Source: Lutraria lutraria
Taxonomy: Eukaryota; Mollusca; Bivalvia; Venerida; Mactridae
Reading direction: 5' to 3'
NCBI GenBank assembly: GCA_964023205.1
Contig: OZ026842.1
Coordinates: 8,835,407-8,899,406, forward strand
DNA: 64,000 nt
Program-made: the position numbers and the translations under genes
The notes under the pieces: generated by a model
Databases searched by the model: none
Told to the model about the DNA's origin: nothing
The model's input: the letters and a program-made list of their open reading frames with translations, nothing else
Part shown: piece by piece, positions 12,901 through 27,900 of the stretch
How the letters are laid out: each line of letters starts with the position of its first letter
Position numbering within the stretch: position 1 is the first letter of the stretch

Positions 12901-15900
12901 ATTACGTTAATGTGTTACAACTTTATATAACATTATTCAAGAAATTAAATCTAATCGAATTACATTTTCATTGTCAGAGTTTTAATATGATTAGATGCAA
13001 TCACATGATTGTGTAAATGATTGTTGTATCGATACATTTGTGACCAGATGTTCGGTATTCGAGTTAATCTTAAAAGCAAATGTCCTATGTTTGCGATCAT
13101 TCTTTACTTGATTTAGCTTCAGCAGAGTTGTCGTAAAATAAAAACAATTTCGAAAATAGTATAACCCTCAATACGTCAGTTTAAACAGAACAACTATGGC
13201 AATGTTGGAGTTTGACATTATATTTACATTAATCTAATTTGATATAACAGTAAAACCTGTGTAAGCGACCACCTAAAAAAAAGGTCATGAAATGACCTTC
13301 GAATAACGGACACTTGTAAATAAAGGTCACATAATATACATTTCTCAGGTTTGGCTGTATCTATTTACACACTTCAGACATTTGGGTATAACATATGCAT
13401 TTGAAAAGCTTGTGGAACAAAATGTCGTTCAGCATTAGCATTAAATATTGCAGAATAAAATTCAACCGTTCGGCTTTGGTTACCAACCACTTTTATGAAC
13501 AGGGATTCTAATTTTGTTTTTATTTCAACCAGTGTAAGGCAATAAAAAGCATTTTGATACCTAAAGATTCTTGTTTCAACTTTTGTGACATACATAACAT
13601 TGATATACCTTATAGTTACAGACAGCTTGTTTATTACAAAAACTTTACCTTTGACAACTTTTATTACTTTGGATTCTGAAACCTGTGTATTTGACGTGTT
13701 ATCAGGTGGCCTAATCACGCCACGCATACTTGTAAGATGCATAGACATAGAAACAGCTTTCAAGGCAAACGTGATTGTCTGTTCGACCCCGCATTCGCTG
13801 ATCTCACTTGTAGAATTTACAACCCAAGCACTCTCCGTGTCATTCATTCCGTCGGCTAACGACAAGAAGGTTACATATTCGTTATTGACAAGAATGTCAA
13901 CTTCCAATGATCCTGGTGGATTTCCAAGTTCTCCTCGAACCCAAAACAGCTTTTCTGCAGTAGTATCTTTTCCTTCAACGATCTCTACAGATGTTTGGAA
14001 ATCAGGTACACCACCTAGTTCTTCACGAAACAAAACATAATTATTATTTAAAACAACACGCAGAATTGAACGATGTTGAAAATCAAATCACCCACCCATA
14101 GTGGTAGAGAAAGAGAGACAGAGAGAGAGAGAGAGAGAGAGGGGGGACCTTCAGCAACTTAAGACCGCATTTGGACCAATAACAACTAAGACCATGTGTT
14201 TGTTTTATTCCATGTACAATAAGGTGCTTAGTTGTCAATTTTAACATTACAATAATTATAATGAAATTGATTTTACTACACAGACGAAGTTCCAATGTAT
14301 ATGTCATGGAGAAGACAAAATAATGAGATATATATCATACTGTCAACGTTGTCTAGTAAGACCGCTATGGTGGTTGCTCGGTAATGGGATGGCACCTGTT
14401 TGGATGGACTAATAGAGTTCTTTGTTCGTGATATATTTACCATAGTGCATTATATCAATGTGTCTTTATAAGCCTATATGAGATTGTATGCAATTGTATA
14501 TGGTAATGGTATTATTTCTGGAGACGATAATGCTCGTCCACATACAACCATTATCCACAGTATCGGAGTAAGTTGCAACTAGCCTTGTCAGTCCATCAAA
14601 TCCAGTCAAGAAGTGTTTAGGAGCACAATGAAAGACTTGAATATCGATGGATGACTATAAGAACCTGTTTTGTTTCATGCACAGGAGTTGCAAAAACCGA
14701 ACGGACGGCTATATTTCTAATATGCAGAAAATGTTCAGTTTTCATCTGGTACCAATTCGATCCTCAACTTTTTTCGGAATTTCGAAAAAAATCATATCAA
14801 AGTGTCCATTTTTAATTTTTTGTCTCCGAAAGACGAAATGACATGAAACGTAAATTATACGATCCAACAAAAAAGACACAATTGAACATAGATGCTTATA
14901 ATAATGTACTATAGAGAGAAATATTTTGCGTTTGTCTATCTTAAATATAATAGTTAATTTTCATTACATGACACAAAGCTTTACTGAGTTTGATATGTCT
15001 GGAACATTGTGCATGATACATACTTGTTACTTTAACAGTTGTATCCGTAGACCTTGTTTTCCCACCGTCGTATATAATTTTGCAGGTGTAAGTATCTTCT
15101 CCAATGACTCCACCATTTGAACACCAGTCTAGCAAACCCAAATCAGCAACAACCCGGGTATGCATGTCCCCCAAAAATGTTTTGTCAGCGTTGAGAGTTA
15201 GTGTTCCGATTTCTTCTTTCGTATCATAATCAGTAATATTAATCATATTCGTTTTGTTAGTATCGTATATAATAACATATTCTACATCTTCGCCGTAAAA
15301 ATCACACTCAATAGCATTTTCTTCGCCCACAAAAACCACATACGATTCATTACTGAATTCAGCTGAAATCATAAAAAACAAGTATTTTTGGACAAATGTA
15401 AATACCGAAATTTATACATGTATTGATTCTTAAAACAAATAATGTTGATAATTCAAACAGTAATGACTTTTAAAACTTGCCAATGTAATCATTTCCATGG
15501 CTACTAAGTGGAATGCGTGGAAAGCTAATAACTGGTTTGGACGGCAATTACGTAATATCCCTGGCGAAATTAACATGATCAGAACATTATCAAACATGTT
15601 TTAAACATGTTTGAACATGATATAAAAACATGTTTGACTGTGTTTTAACCATGTTATGAACATATTCAAACATGTTTAAACATGTTCGTTAAATGGCACC
15701 ATTGTCAAACATGATCGAATATGATCATGAATGATCACGTTTCACCGCTAAAAATAAACATGTTTGAACATATTTAAACATGTTCCTGCAACATGATTGG
15801 AACATGTTCAGACATATTCCAACACTTTTTTTCCATTATCTAAGAATATGTTTGAACATATTTAAACATGTTCCTGCAACATGATTGGAACATGTTCAGA

Positions 15901-18900
15901 CATATTCCAACCCTTTTTTCCATTATCTAAGAATATGTTTGAACATATTTAGAACATATTTGAACATGTTTAGAACATGTTTGGAACATGTTTTTGCTTC
16001 ATGATTCAAATGTGTTTTGTTTTGCTTCATGATTCAAATGTGTTTTGTCCATTATCTTAGAACATGTTTTAAACATATTCAGTCATGTTTGCCCTTGTTC
16101 TGAACCAATGTCAACATGACCAAATATGATCACCCATGTTCATGTTACAACACTCAAAATTAAAATGACATTAAAATCACAATGAATACAGCAGGCTATT
16201 TCTTTATTATTATATACATGTATTATTATAAAAGAAATTCTAACATAAATTCCAAAAGCCTAAGAAGGGTGTGTTAGTGACTTGTATTTCCCTAACGGTT
16301 AAATGCTTTGACTAAATTAACCTATTACCATTATAATAAAATCTGACCTGAAAAAAAAGAAACGGGGCAATGTATGCCTGAATGCAAATTTGTTTGAGCA
16401 ATCAGATACAATATCTTAATTAAAATAGTGAGTGACCTGTTCATGAAATTTGTCCCAATTGTATTATATCTGAATCATCCATATTATGATCAGAAATTGC
16501 AACAAAACAAAGTTTATATTTAACCTGTCAAGTAACTTATTGATTCTCTTACTTTCTAATAAATATAATCCTATAATGATAAATATATTTCTGAATACAA
16601 AAAAATCCAAAATTTTATTCATAAAAATCATAATATAAAAAAGCACAAAGAAACAAGGGCTTAGTGTGACCATCACCTTGATCTCAAGAAGACCAAACCT
16701 AGGTACTGTCAAGGACAATAATAGTGATAAATAATATAATCTGAATACATAAATGCTGTATGAATCATTTTTTTAAAAACAAACATTTGTATAAATAGTA
16801 CAATTATGAATTGAATATTTATGGAAACATTTTACACAATACTTAATCAAGATCTTCCATACAAGTGACAAGCAAATTATGTCTTTAATAATATTGTATT
16901 CTTCAAAAAAAAATTGTCTTCATAATGAAAGCATAAAAACAAAATTACTGTGAACAAAAATAGACTTTAACTGTAAACAAGAAGTGTTTCACTTCGTGAA
17001 ACACAGATGCTCCCCAAGTACAACTCAGACAGTTAAGACCTTGACCTTTGGTTACGGTCAGACTGACTGGCCATTTGACCGACCAATGTGCGCAAAGCAA
17101 TATAAACCCTTTTTCTTCGAAAGCGGCATACATTGTAATTTAAATTATTGCAAGTACCTTAGAGAATTATACTGCTGAGTATTCACTGATTAATATAAAT
17201 TTCAGAATTATGTATCATAATATTATAGTAATTGTAACATATAAAAACTTAAATTTTGAATAATAATAAGAACTGTGATATAAAAATTACTTATTTAAAA
17301 CATATTTCAAATTCTGTATACAAATAGGTTAATTGGTACAGTATTGTCAAATGAAAATAGAATATTAAATTGAAACCAGCAGTTCAGCAATGATTTGAAC
17401 TAGAAATTTATACAAAATTAATGTAATCAGTTCCAACATCCAACACTGCACTATATTCACGGAATTTTCATATTTGCATTACACTTCCAGATTATGTCAG
17501 TTATTGAGAATGGACACTAACACTTGCTGAAGCTTTTTCCAAGGTTTCATTTTTTCTAGAGTCAATGCAGCATCTTTAACAGGGGACCAAAGTTTTTCTC
17601 ATTCCTGGTTTAGTTGAAAACTGCATTCATGGCGAGAGAGCATTCCAACAAACAACTACAGTACCACAAGACAAATCTTTTAGGGTGTTTCTTCTCATTT
17701 TTGAATGTTTTCGAAAACTTTTTCATCTTAGAGCCACTGAACCACTCAGCTCCAAAGCCATGTTGCTGCTGAAATTGAGAAATGTATTCAAGTTAATTTT
17801 CACCTAGTACACTTAGCACATATAATGTAGTTCATCACAAAGAATATTGACAGTCAAAAAGTGTACTGGGTAATAACATGCCAAGAAATGTTGATTTAAC
17901 ATTAGGATACAGTACCCAGCTTCAATCTATTCCACGGTTTTTTTCTGGCTTTTAACAGGCATCTTCCCCTTAGGAAAATTCTTCAAAATCATGCAGTTTT
18001 CCACTTAAATTAAATTTACATCAATTATTTCTTCCCCTTTTTGTAAAAATCATGTTTATTTAAAAAAGGCCCCATCCCCTACCTGTGAAAAAAGCCTTGT
18101 AATTTGTATTCTTGAGAAGATCTAGTCTGAGTCACTGTCTATTTTGAAATTGTTTAGAAAAAATTACTCTTCTGTAATAGTCCATAGTACCATTTATAAT
18201 AGTAATTCCATTAGATGAGAGTAAAAAAAATTGTACAACCTGTGTACTGAGTATTGATATCAAGAAAATATTAATAAAACAGTGACAAGAAAAAGTCTAA
18301 TTCAAATGCTAAGACGTATTTAGAAAGGAAAATTCACTCACTCTGCAGTTGGTCATGGCGTTGTTTATTTTCTTTTCAAACGACACTCGAACAAAATATT
18401 CTTTTCAATAGACGAAATCTTCATTTTTTTGAAACAATAAAACACTTAAATTCGACAGTGCTGTTCTAAAATATCTTCACTTGGCAGAAGACAATAGGAA
18501 TTCTAATATTACGCGCAACTTTCACTTTCGCCATTTTGTCCTTGAATTTACTCTGCATCATTCAGACGTTTGTGATTAGATTACGTCATCCAGATGTTTG
18601 TGATTACGTTCAGCACTCCAGCATGCACATCAATATTCAATTAGGCTACTTAAATCGTGTTATCAATGAACAAACATGAAAGCAAGTCATATTCATTCAC
18701 ACTACGTTTCAAGACAGGTCATGTCAGTGGTGAATTTCGTACTCAAGCATTTTCGTACTCATGCATTTTCGTACCAAATGTTTAAATAAACACATGTGTT
18801 TTCTTGGAAATTTTAAAAATCTTCTTGTCATAAACTACAATGCCTAGTGCTTAGATAGTTTGTGTGTAGCATTGTATAGTGGACCTCTAGACAACTAAGT

Positions 18901-21900
18901 TTATTCAAATAATGGCCCTGTGGTAAAAATTGGTACCACTCGGGTATAAAACTGTACTTGATTTTGCATAGGCTTATTTACAAGAAAATTTAAACAATCT
19001 TTTTGTCAGAAAAGCTTAGATATTTAGTGTGTAGTATTGTCTAATGAACCTCTACCAAGTTTGTTCAAATTATGGCTCAATAGGGTCAAAATTAGTACCA
19101 CCCAAGTATAAAAATCTACTTGATTTTGCATTAAAAAAATATCTTTTTCAGAAAAGCTTAGATATTTGGTTTGTAGCATTTTCTAACGAACCTCTACCAT
19201 TAGTTTGTTCAAATTATGGCCCTGGGGTCAAAATTGGTCCTGTCCTCGGGGTCACTTGTTGGCTGCATGTTCAATTATTATTCTCCTGGAATACCATACG
19301 ACTGGGATGGAGTGGCAGGGCCCTAGCTGCACTTCAGGGGAAGGGGCCCGGTGCCCTCTGGTAGGGGAATTTCGCATCATTTTTTAACTTTTTCATACTT
19401 TTAACTTGCATGATCAGAACAACATATTTGGCAATCAATAACTTAACATGATTATTACACAATCATACATAACATGGTCATAACACATCCATATATGATC
19501 ATGCAAAACATAGTCATAACACAGTCATACATGACAACAGTTTAGATTTCAGATTAATTACTCCACACTTCTTGTAATAGTTGTGAATACATGTCAACAC
19601 ATTGCTATGACAAATTTAAGATAAACTAAAGCTGAAAAAATGATAAGTATGACTGATCATGTTTTGGTCGTCAAACATGTTCTCATAACATGATCCCTCA
19701 TCATGACTGAAAGATAGTCAAACATGTTCAAACATGTTTCAACATATTCAGTCATGATATCATGATCAGGATTTCGCCAGGGATATGTTGTTATAAAATA
19801 TTTGATTATAACATTCTTCTAGTAATAAGAAACTTATTTTTACCGTATGCTCCTAGTGTTACGTTCACTTCTATATCGTTAGATGTCAATATCACATCAT
19901 CCGAATTTAAACCACAACGAACGACCAAGGAGTCTGTTACATTTTCTGTTGGTATAGCGTACGTTTTCGTTGTGATAAATGTACAACCCAAAATCTCAAA
20001 CGCAGATTTACTTGGGCTGGTGTTATTTCTAAACGACGTATTGGCCTAAAATGATAATGACAAAAAAAGATTCTGAATGACATAGACACAGTAGAGACAC
20101 AAAAGAATGCGACATTCGCAAAATTTTTCAGTATTTTATTCTTTGCGTAGAAAAAGACGCATTTACTGATTTTAAATGTAGTATAACATACATAAGAACA
20201 AGCACACATTGTGTAAATGACGAAAGTAACAAGATCAAAGAGTATACCTGGTACTGAACTTCAAGGTATAATTCGTCGTCAGACATATCTCTGTCAATAT
20301 AACCTGAACAATCAACGACCAGTTGTTCGCCAACTTCAACAGATGGGGATGATACAGCGATAATAGGACTTGAAACATCTGCAAAATGTGTTGTGTGAAA
20401 ATTTATGTCGGACTTTTATTTAGCAAACAAAAGACCTAAGCTTCTGATGATTACGAATTATTTTAAAACAATATATTTAGGAATCTGGCAAGATGGATAT
20501 TATTCTGTGCTGGTATGTTTACACTGGTGAGAATAGATATAGAAAAAATGCTATGTTAGCAACACGATTACCTGCTACTGTTATATTTGTCATGTTGAAT
20601 TTCGATACAATTGTTCCATTATCATCATTTACTAATATAGCACACGCATAAGTACCGCAGGTGTTGTTACCGACAGAAGTAAATTCTATATCAAGTACAA
20701 CAGCATCTCCCTGCATTTTGTAATTGACCTGTATTTCAGAAGAGTGTGTTGCCACTGATACCGTTCCATCGGTAGACGTTTGGAAAAGATACAAAAGAAT
20801 CTGCTGGCCTGTGGCACTATCTTTTGCGAATATAATTTGTTGCGTGTTCTTGTACTTTGTAGCAGTAAAACTTATCGAACCTGCCTCCCCTTTCTTCAGA
20901 GAGTAGTTGCTTGAGTCGAATTCTACGTAACCTAAGGGCAAAATAAAAAATACCCATTATTGTTCATTTTGACCCATTCTTGAAATAAAAATACAATTGT
21001 GCTCATGTTATCCAGAAGGTTACACTACAGATAAATTAAATACTTATGTAAAAAAGTAAATTTGTTTACACATTCTTGTACTATTTATTAATATAAAATG
21101 ACAAAACATAATGCCTTAACGTGTCGGAATTGGCTATAATCGCTAAAATAACGTAAACTGTTATTTACAAAGGTTAAAAATCATACTTTAATACCAAGCA
21201 ACAAAAAAATCTAACCGAACGCTTTATTGCGATAAATACTGCACCCCTTTATCGACTTTTCCTTATCAGCGATAAACTTCGCCAACGTAATGTGTATTGT
21301 ATTAGTACGATATGATACTATTAATTCATTAATGACCAAAAATGTTATAAAATCTCTAGCTAGACATCAAACCAGGGCATGGTTTCAATTATTGAACCGT
21401 AAACATTAGCATTTTGATTGGCTATCAAAATTGGAAGGGGTACGTCAAATTCGTTGATTTCATGAGACGATAATGATCCGACACTTAAGATATTTACCCG
21501 GTATAATGCAACTCTCCACCGATGACCACATATCTGTTGCATCACAGGTCACTATTGTGTATATACTTTCATCAGAAAATGTCAAACCATCTACACATTT
21601 AATAGTATAATTGGATCCGAAGGGATATTTAGTTTCAGTCATATTATTTCCTGTAATGGTGTCGTCAGTTGTTGAAAATGCAACGCAGGTAATTTCAGAG
21701 CATGTTGCATTATGGCTCCACGTTCCATTTTCCATACATTCTGCAGAAGGCGATGTGCCATTCTTGATTTCGAAACCCTCGTAGCATAAAATTTCAACGG
21801 AAGCACCTACTGAAAATTCTATTGCACCGTCATTTTCCTCGATACTTCCATTGTTTACTTCTAACGGTTCACAGGACATATTGTTACAGATCGGCGGGAT

Positions 21901-24900
21901 TTCCCAGGTTCCATTTGCTAGGCATCTAACCGTCACATTTGAGTAATCGTTACATTCTATTGTTACGTTGTCATTGTACTCAGTGCCAGTCGAATGTATG
22001 ACACGGCCAGCTGAAATTGTATCGTTAAACGTGCTGCAATTAACTTTACTACATGATGGAAGTTCTGTCCAATTTCCATTACTTTGACACCTTAGTTCAG
22101 ATTCTCCTGTTAAATCATAACCATCATCACAGGAGACAGTTATCGTTGAATTAAACTGGAGTTCTTCTGTCTGATTGTATTCGGTCGGATTAGCTAGCAC
22201 CATATTGTCAGGCAATTCTAACATTTCACATTGCACAAGGCCACAGGTAGGACTTTCACTCCAGCTACCGTTCGTACATATAACTGTGTCGTTACCATCT
22301 AATTCATAACCATCGTTGCAAGCTAGAAATATTGTGTACATGCTTGATGAAGTAGTATGACTGTTAACAGGTAATACAAACTCGTCGACACATGCGTCAC
22401 TGGTATCATTTATTTCAATTGTACTTGAGTGCAAAATCATTCCATCGTAATCCAAACTGCAACGAAGAGAAACGTTTCCTTGTAGAATTTCGGGTTGTAT
22501 CGTGTGAGTTATAGTTGCTACATACATGCATCCGGTAAAGTTGGATTCCAACACAGATGCATTTTCTAATTTGTTATACGAGTCATCTCCCTGGAAAGAT
22601 ATTTGAAATGTTGACATTGCATTCGTGTTTAATTTATTCAGTATTTAACTGGACCTGCAAGACATGGAATCAAAAATAAAGCAAACAGATCGTTAAAGCA
22701 CACGACTGTATTATTTACACCTTTAACTTTTATTAGAATGACAGCGAATTATGAATTATAGCAAAAATTTGAAAACAAACTTGTACTCGAAAATCAAGAT
22801 ACTGAACCGAAATCACCTAGTATGTGAACTTCATTCTGTTTGTCGTCATCGGCCTTTGATAATATTTTACTTTATTATACTTAATAACAAACTTTATTGT
22901 GAACTGAACCACGGGTTTCTTCCGATATTAAATTTCTATTCATAGTATGTTTCGACCATTGGATAGGCAACAGTGCTGCCATGGCTTCTTGTATATGCTA
23001 ATGTTTAACTCATCATATGTATATGTAAGCGATTACAATGAAGAACCAAACCTGATACTTTGCTTCAATATATAGATCATCGCCGGAAATCTCTTCTCTG
23101 TAGTATCCTTTGCATGACACATTCGTATCGCGGTTTGAAATCGACGAAACAGTAATGTCTGGTTTGTCATAGCCTAGAAAAGAATCAAACTTTCTTGTTT
23201 TATTATGTACTCTATCATTTTATGTGCACCAACGACGAAACCCGTTGATAAATACTCGCCATTTGTTGCAGTCGTATTCGCATAGTGTCGTTTCATTTTT
23301 TATTATTATCATGTCAATATTTTGTGTAGTCATCCATGCGATAGCTTCCTCTTGTGCGCTACATATTTATTATATGGGTACGCGATAGATATTACATGAT
23401 CCCTCGATAGCTACCTCGTGCACACTCTGTTAAATACCTATCGTCTGGTCACGTAATGGCGATCGCGTTGCCATGTAATAGCTATCGCATGCGCACATTG
23501 AAGCTATAGCGTAGCATATCATTTTTAGCCTACCATAGCACGAAGTACTCAAGTTGAGCTTTTGTGATCGTGTGTAGTCCGTCGTCCGTCCGTGCGTTGC
23601 GTCAACAATTGCTTTTAACAACATCTCCTTCTTAAGCAATTGGTCAATTTCAACGGAACTAAATAGGGACGTTCATTGCATGAAGCTCTACTAAAGGTGT
23701 TAAAAAATTAAATTTCATCAAAAATTCTGGTTGTTATGGCAACCAATTGGAACAATCATAGAAATTTTCTTGTCCAAACCGGAGTGCTAAGAGCTTAGAT
23801 ATTTGATGTGTCGCATTGTCTAGTGGATGTCTACCAAGTTTATTCAAATTATTTGCCTATGGTCAAAATTGGCTCCGCTCCATGGGTAACCTGATATTAA
23901 ATAGATTTATATAGACATTTATTAAAAATCGTCTTATCAGAAACAACAATACATAAAACTTAGATATGTTTTGTGTAATATTGTCTAGTGGACTTCTACC
24001 AAGTTTGTTCAAATTATTGCCCTGGTGTCAAGATTGGCTCCGCCCTGGGGTTAACACTACTTATACAGGCTTATATAGGAAAATTTAAAATATATTCTTG
24101 TCCAAACCACAAGGCCTACAGCTGAGATATTTGGTATGTAGTCTTGTCTAGTAGACGTCTATCAAGTTTGTACAAATTTTGGTCCTGGGTTAAAAATTGA
24201 CCCGCCCCGGCGTCACTTGATTTATGTAGGCTTATATAGGAAAATGTAAAAAATCTTCTTGTCAGAAACTACAAGGCCTAGACCTAAGATATTTGGTAAT
24301 GTAGTATTATCTAGTGGACCACGGCTTAGTTTGTTCAAATGATGGCCCCGGGGTCAAGAATGAAAATAGGTGAAAAATATTGTTGTCAGGAGATATTTTT
24401 TTCTGGTGAGCAATATAGGTCCATCATGGCCCTTTTATCTTAAATAGTGTTGTTTCCAACTCATAATGGTACAGTTATGGGATTGTGTTGTTAATGATTT
24501 CTACGCAATGTTTTTGCTTATTGTTGTGATTATAACAAATTGTATCAAATATGTATCACATACATTTTAAGCTGTATGATCGGCCTTATGTCGTATTTTC
24601 CAAAACATTATCACATGTGGATTCATTGCAACTCAAACTAAAGTTTACCTGTTACTTCTACATTTGTTATACTATGTTTTTCATCGAGTTGAACATCGCC
24701 ATCAAACACTGTAACTAGACATATGTATGCTCCACAATCTTCTACAGCGACTGATGTGATTTTAACCTCGACCGATATATTAGTGTCTTGCACAACGGGA
24801 TTGAATTCTATCCCATTTAGAGTAGATGTGGTAGCATTATCGCCAGGAGCTGTTATTGTATACAGCCGAACAGGCATGTTTGTTTCATTAAACTTAGCTA

Positions 24901-27900
24901 TGGTCACATTCTGGGGAAAAGTGAAGTCTGTTACATTGCAAACTAGCACGCTGTCTTCACCCCTTTCAAACGTGTAGTTTGTCATACCAAATGCAACACT
25001 TCCTGTCAATATAAAACGTTCCACTTAACACTATGTTTATATTTATGTAATACATGTACTTATATTATACAAGTCCTGCTAGTTAAACGGTCATTCAATA
25101 TAAAACGATTACTGAAAAATATATATTGTTGTATTGCATTAATTCTTCATTAATGTGGATACCTATATCGGCATGTGTAACAGTACAACGCTCTACCTTC
25201 ATGGCACGTTATTTTGATGCAACGATAATGTAGGAATGATTTGCAATATAGGACATCGAGTTGACTGAATTTCTAATAGTCTTGACTGATATACATGTAT
25301 GTAGAGTGAACCAAACATAAATATCAATAAAGTACACTTACCATGCAGTGTACAGTTTTGCCTTCCGCTCCAACTTCCAGTTGCATTGCAGGTTACAATT
25401 GTGGTTGGTGTTCCATCAGTGGAAAATAAGCCATCTTTGCATTCAATTGTCAGATTGGATTCAACTTGATGTTCCATGTCATTGCCTTCAATTTCTTTAA
25501 TGGTGTTGTCAGATGTTTCATACGCACCACAAGTAACTGGCGAGCATGTTACATTTGCACTCCATGTTCCGTTTCCAAGGCACTCAATTGTCGAGATATC
25601 ACTACCGATTTCGAAACCATAGTCACATACAATTTCAACGGAATCACCTACTGCTGTTTTACCGTCATTTCCGTGGATACTTCCATTGATTACTTCGAAA
25701 GGTTCACAGGACATATTGTTACAGATTGGAGGGATTTCCCAGGTTCCATTTGCTAGGCATCTAACCGTCACATTTGAGTAATCGTTACATTCTATCGTTA
25801 CGTTGTCATTGTACTCAGTGCCAGTCGAATGTATGACACGGCCAGCTGAAATGGTATCGTTAAACGTGCTGCAATTAACTTTACTACATGATGGAAGTTC
25901 TGTCCAATTTCCATTACTTTGACACCTCAGTTCAGATTCTCCTGTTAAATCATAACCATCGTTACAGGAGACAATTATCGTTGAATTAAACAGGAGTTCT
26001 TCTGTCTGATTGTATTCGGACGGATTAGCTAGCACCATATTGTCAGGCAATTCTAACATTTCACATTGCACAAGGCCACAGGTAGGACTTTCACTCCAGC
26101 TACCGTTCTTACATATAACTGTGTCGTTACCATCTAATTCATAACCATCGTTGCAAGCTAGAAATATTGTGTAAATGTCTGATGAAGTAGGATGACTGTT
26201 AACAGGTAATACAAACTCGTCGACACATGCGTCACTGGTATCATTTATTTCAATTGTACTTGAGTGCAAAATCATTCCATCGTAATCCAAACTGCAACGA
26301 AGAGAAACGTTTCCTTGTAGAATTTCGGGTTGTATCGTGTGAGTTATAGTTGCTACATACATGCATCCGGTAAAGTTGGATTCCAACACAGATGCATTTT
26401 CTAATTTGTTATACGAGCCATCTCCCTGGAAAGATATTTTGAAATGTTGACATTGCATTCGTGTTTAATTTATTCAGTATTTAACTGGACCTGCAAGACA
26501 TGGAATCAAAAATAAAGCAAACAGATCGTTAAAGCACACGACTGTATTATTTACACCTTTAACTTTTATTAGAATGACAGCGAATTATGAATTATAGCAA
26601 AATTTTGAAAACAAACTTGTACTCGAAAACCAAGATACTGAACCGAAATCACCTAGTATGTGAACTTCATTCTGTTTGTCGTCATCGGCCTTTGATAATA
26701 TTTTACTTTATTATACTTAATAACAAACTTTATTGTGAACTGAACCACGGGTTTCTTCCGATATTAAATTTCTATTCATAGTATGTTTCGACCATTGGAT
26801 AGGCAACAGTGCTGCCATGGCTTCTTGTATATGCTAATGTTTAACTCATCATATGTATATGTAAGCGATTACAATGAAGAACCAAACCTGATACTTTGCT
26901 TCAATATATAGATCATCGCCGGAAATCTCTTCTCTGTAGTATCCTTTGCATGACACATTCGTATCGCGGTTTGAAATCGACGAAACAGTAATGTCTGGTT
27001 TGTCATAGCCTAGAAAAGAATCAAACTTTCTTGTTTTATTATGTACTCTATCATTTTATGTGCACCAACGACGAAACCCGTTGATAAATACTCGCCATTT
27101 GTTGCAGTCGTATTCGCATAGTGTCGTTTCATTTTTTATTATTATCATGTCAATATTTTGTGTAGTCATCCATGCGATAGCTTCCTCTTGTGCGCGTCAT
27201 ATTTATTATATGGGTACGCGATAGATATTACATGATCCCTCGATAGCTACCTCGTGCACACTCTGTTAAATACCTATCGTCTGGTCACGTAATGGCGATC
27301 GCGTTGCCATGTAATAGCTATCGCATGCGCACATTGAAGCTATAGCGTAGCATATCATTTTTAGCCTACCATAGCACGAAGTACTCAAGTTGAGCTTTTG
27401 TGATCGTGTGTAGTCCGTCGTCCGTCCGTGCGTTGCGTCAACAATTGCTTTTAACAACATCTCCTTCTTAAGCAATTGGTCAATTTCAACGGAACTAAAT
27501 AGGGACGTTCATTGCATGAAGCTCTACTAAAGGTGTTAAAAAATTAAATTTCATCAAAAATTCTGGTTGTTATGGCAACCAATTGGAACAATCATAGAAA
27601 TTTTCTTGTCCAAACCGGAGTGCTAAGAGCTTAGATATTTGATGTGTCGCATTGTCTAGTGGATGTCTACCAAGTTTATTCAAATTATTTGCCTATGGTC
27701 AAAATTGGCTCCGCTCCATGGGTAACCTGATATTAAATAGATTTATATAGACATTTATTAAAAATCGTCTTATCAGAAACAACAATACATAAAACTTAGA
27801 TATGTTTTGTGTAATATTGTCTAGTGGACTTCTACCAAGTTTGTTCAAATTATTGCCCTGGTGTCAAGATTGGCTCCGCCCTGGGGTTAACACTACTTAT

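Larger units (their letters stand above)
15558..19783. mobile_element. 4.2-kb TA-flanked DNA transposon (non-autonomous) in an intron
   Basis: The 13-bp inverted ends TCCCTGGCGAAAT (15558-15570) and ATTTCGCCAGGGA (19771-19783) are each flanked by TA, as for Tc1/mariner-type insertion. Subterminal regions (15571-16150 and 19390-19770) are packed with variants of AACATGTTTGAACATG and CATGATCA. No intact transposase is visible. The interior holds a palindromic GTGTTTCACTTCGTGAAACAC-like site near 16985, a decayed coding-like stretch at 17510-17775 and a nested copy of another repeat at 18780-19385. It separates Ig pairs 4 and 5. Confidence 0.72.

Noticed and set aside
13585..14040. 151-codon plus-strand frame
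   Set aside because: It is antisense to the Ig-B exon of pair 5, which has proper splice sites, phase and family motifs.
25466..25756. 96-codon plus-strand frames repeated at 25466, 29302 and 33138
   Set aside because: They are antisense shadows of Sushi-coding exons on the minus strand and have no domain of their own.
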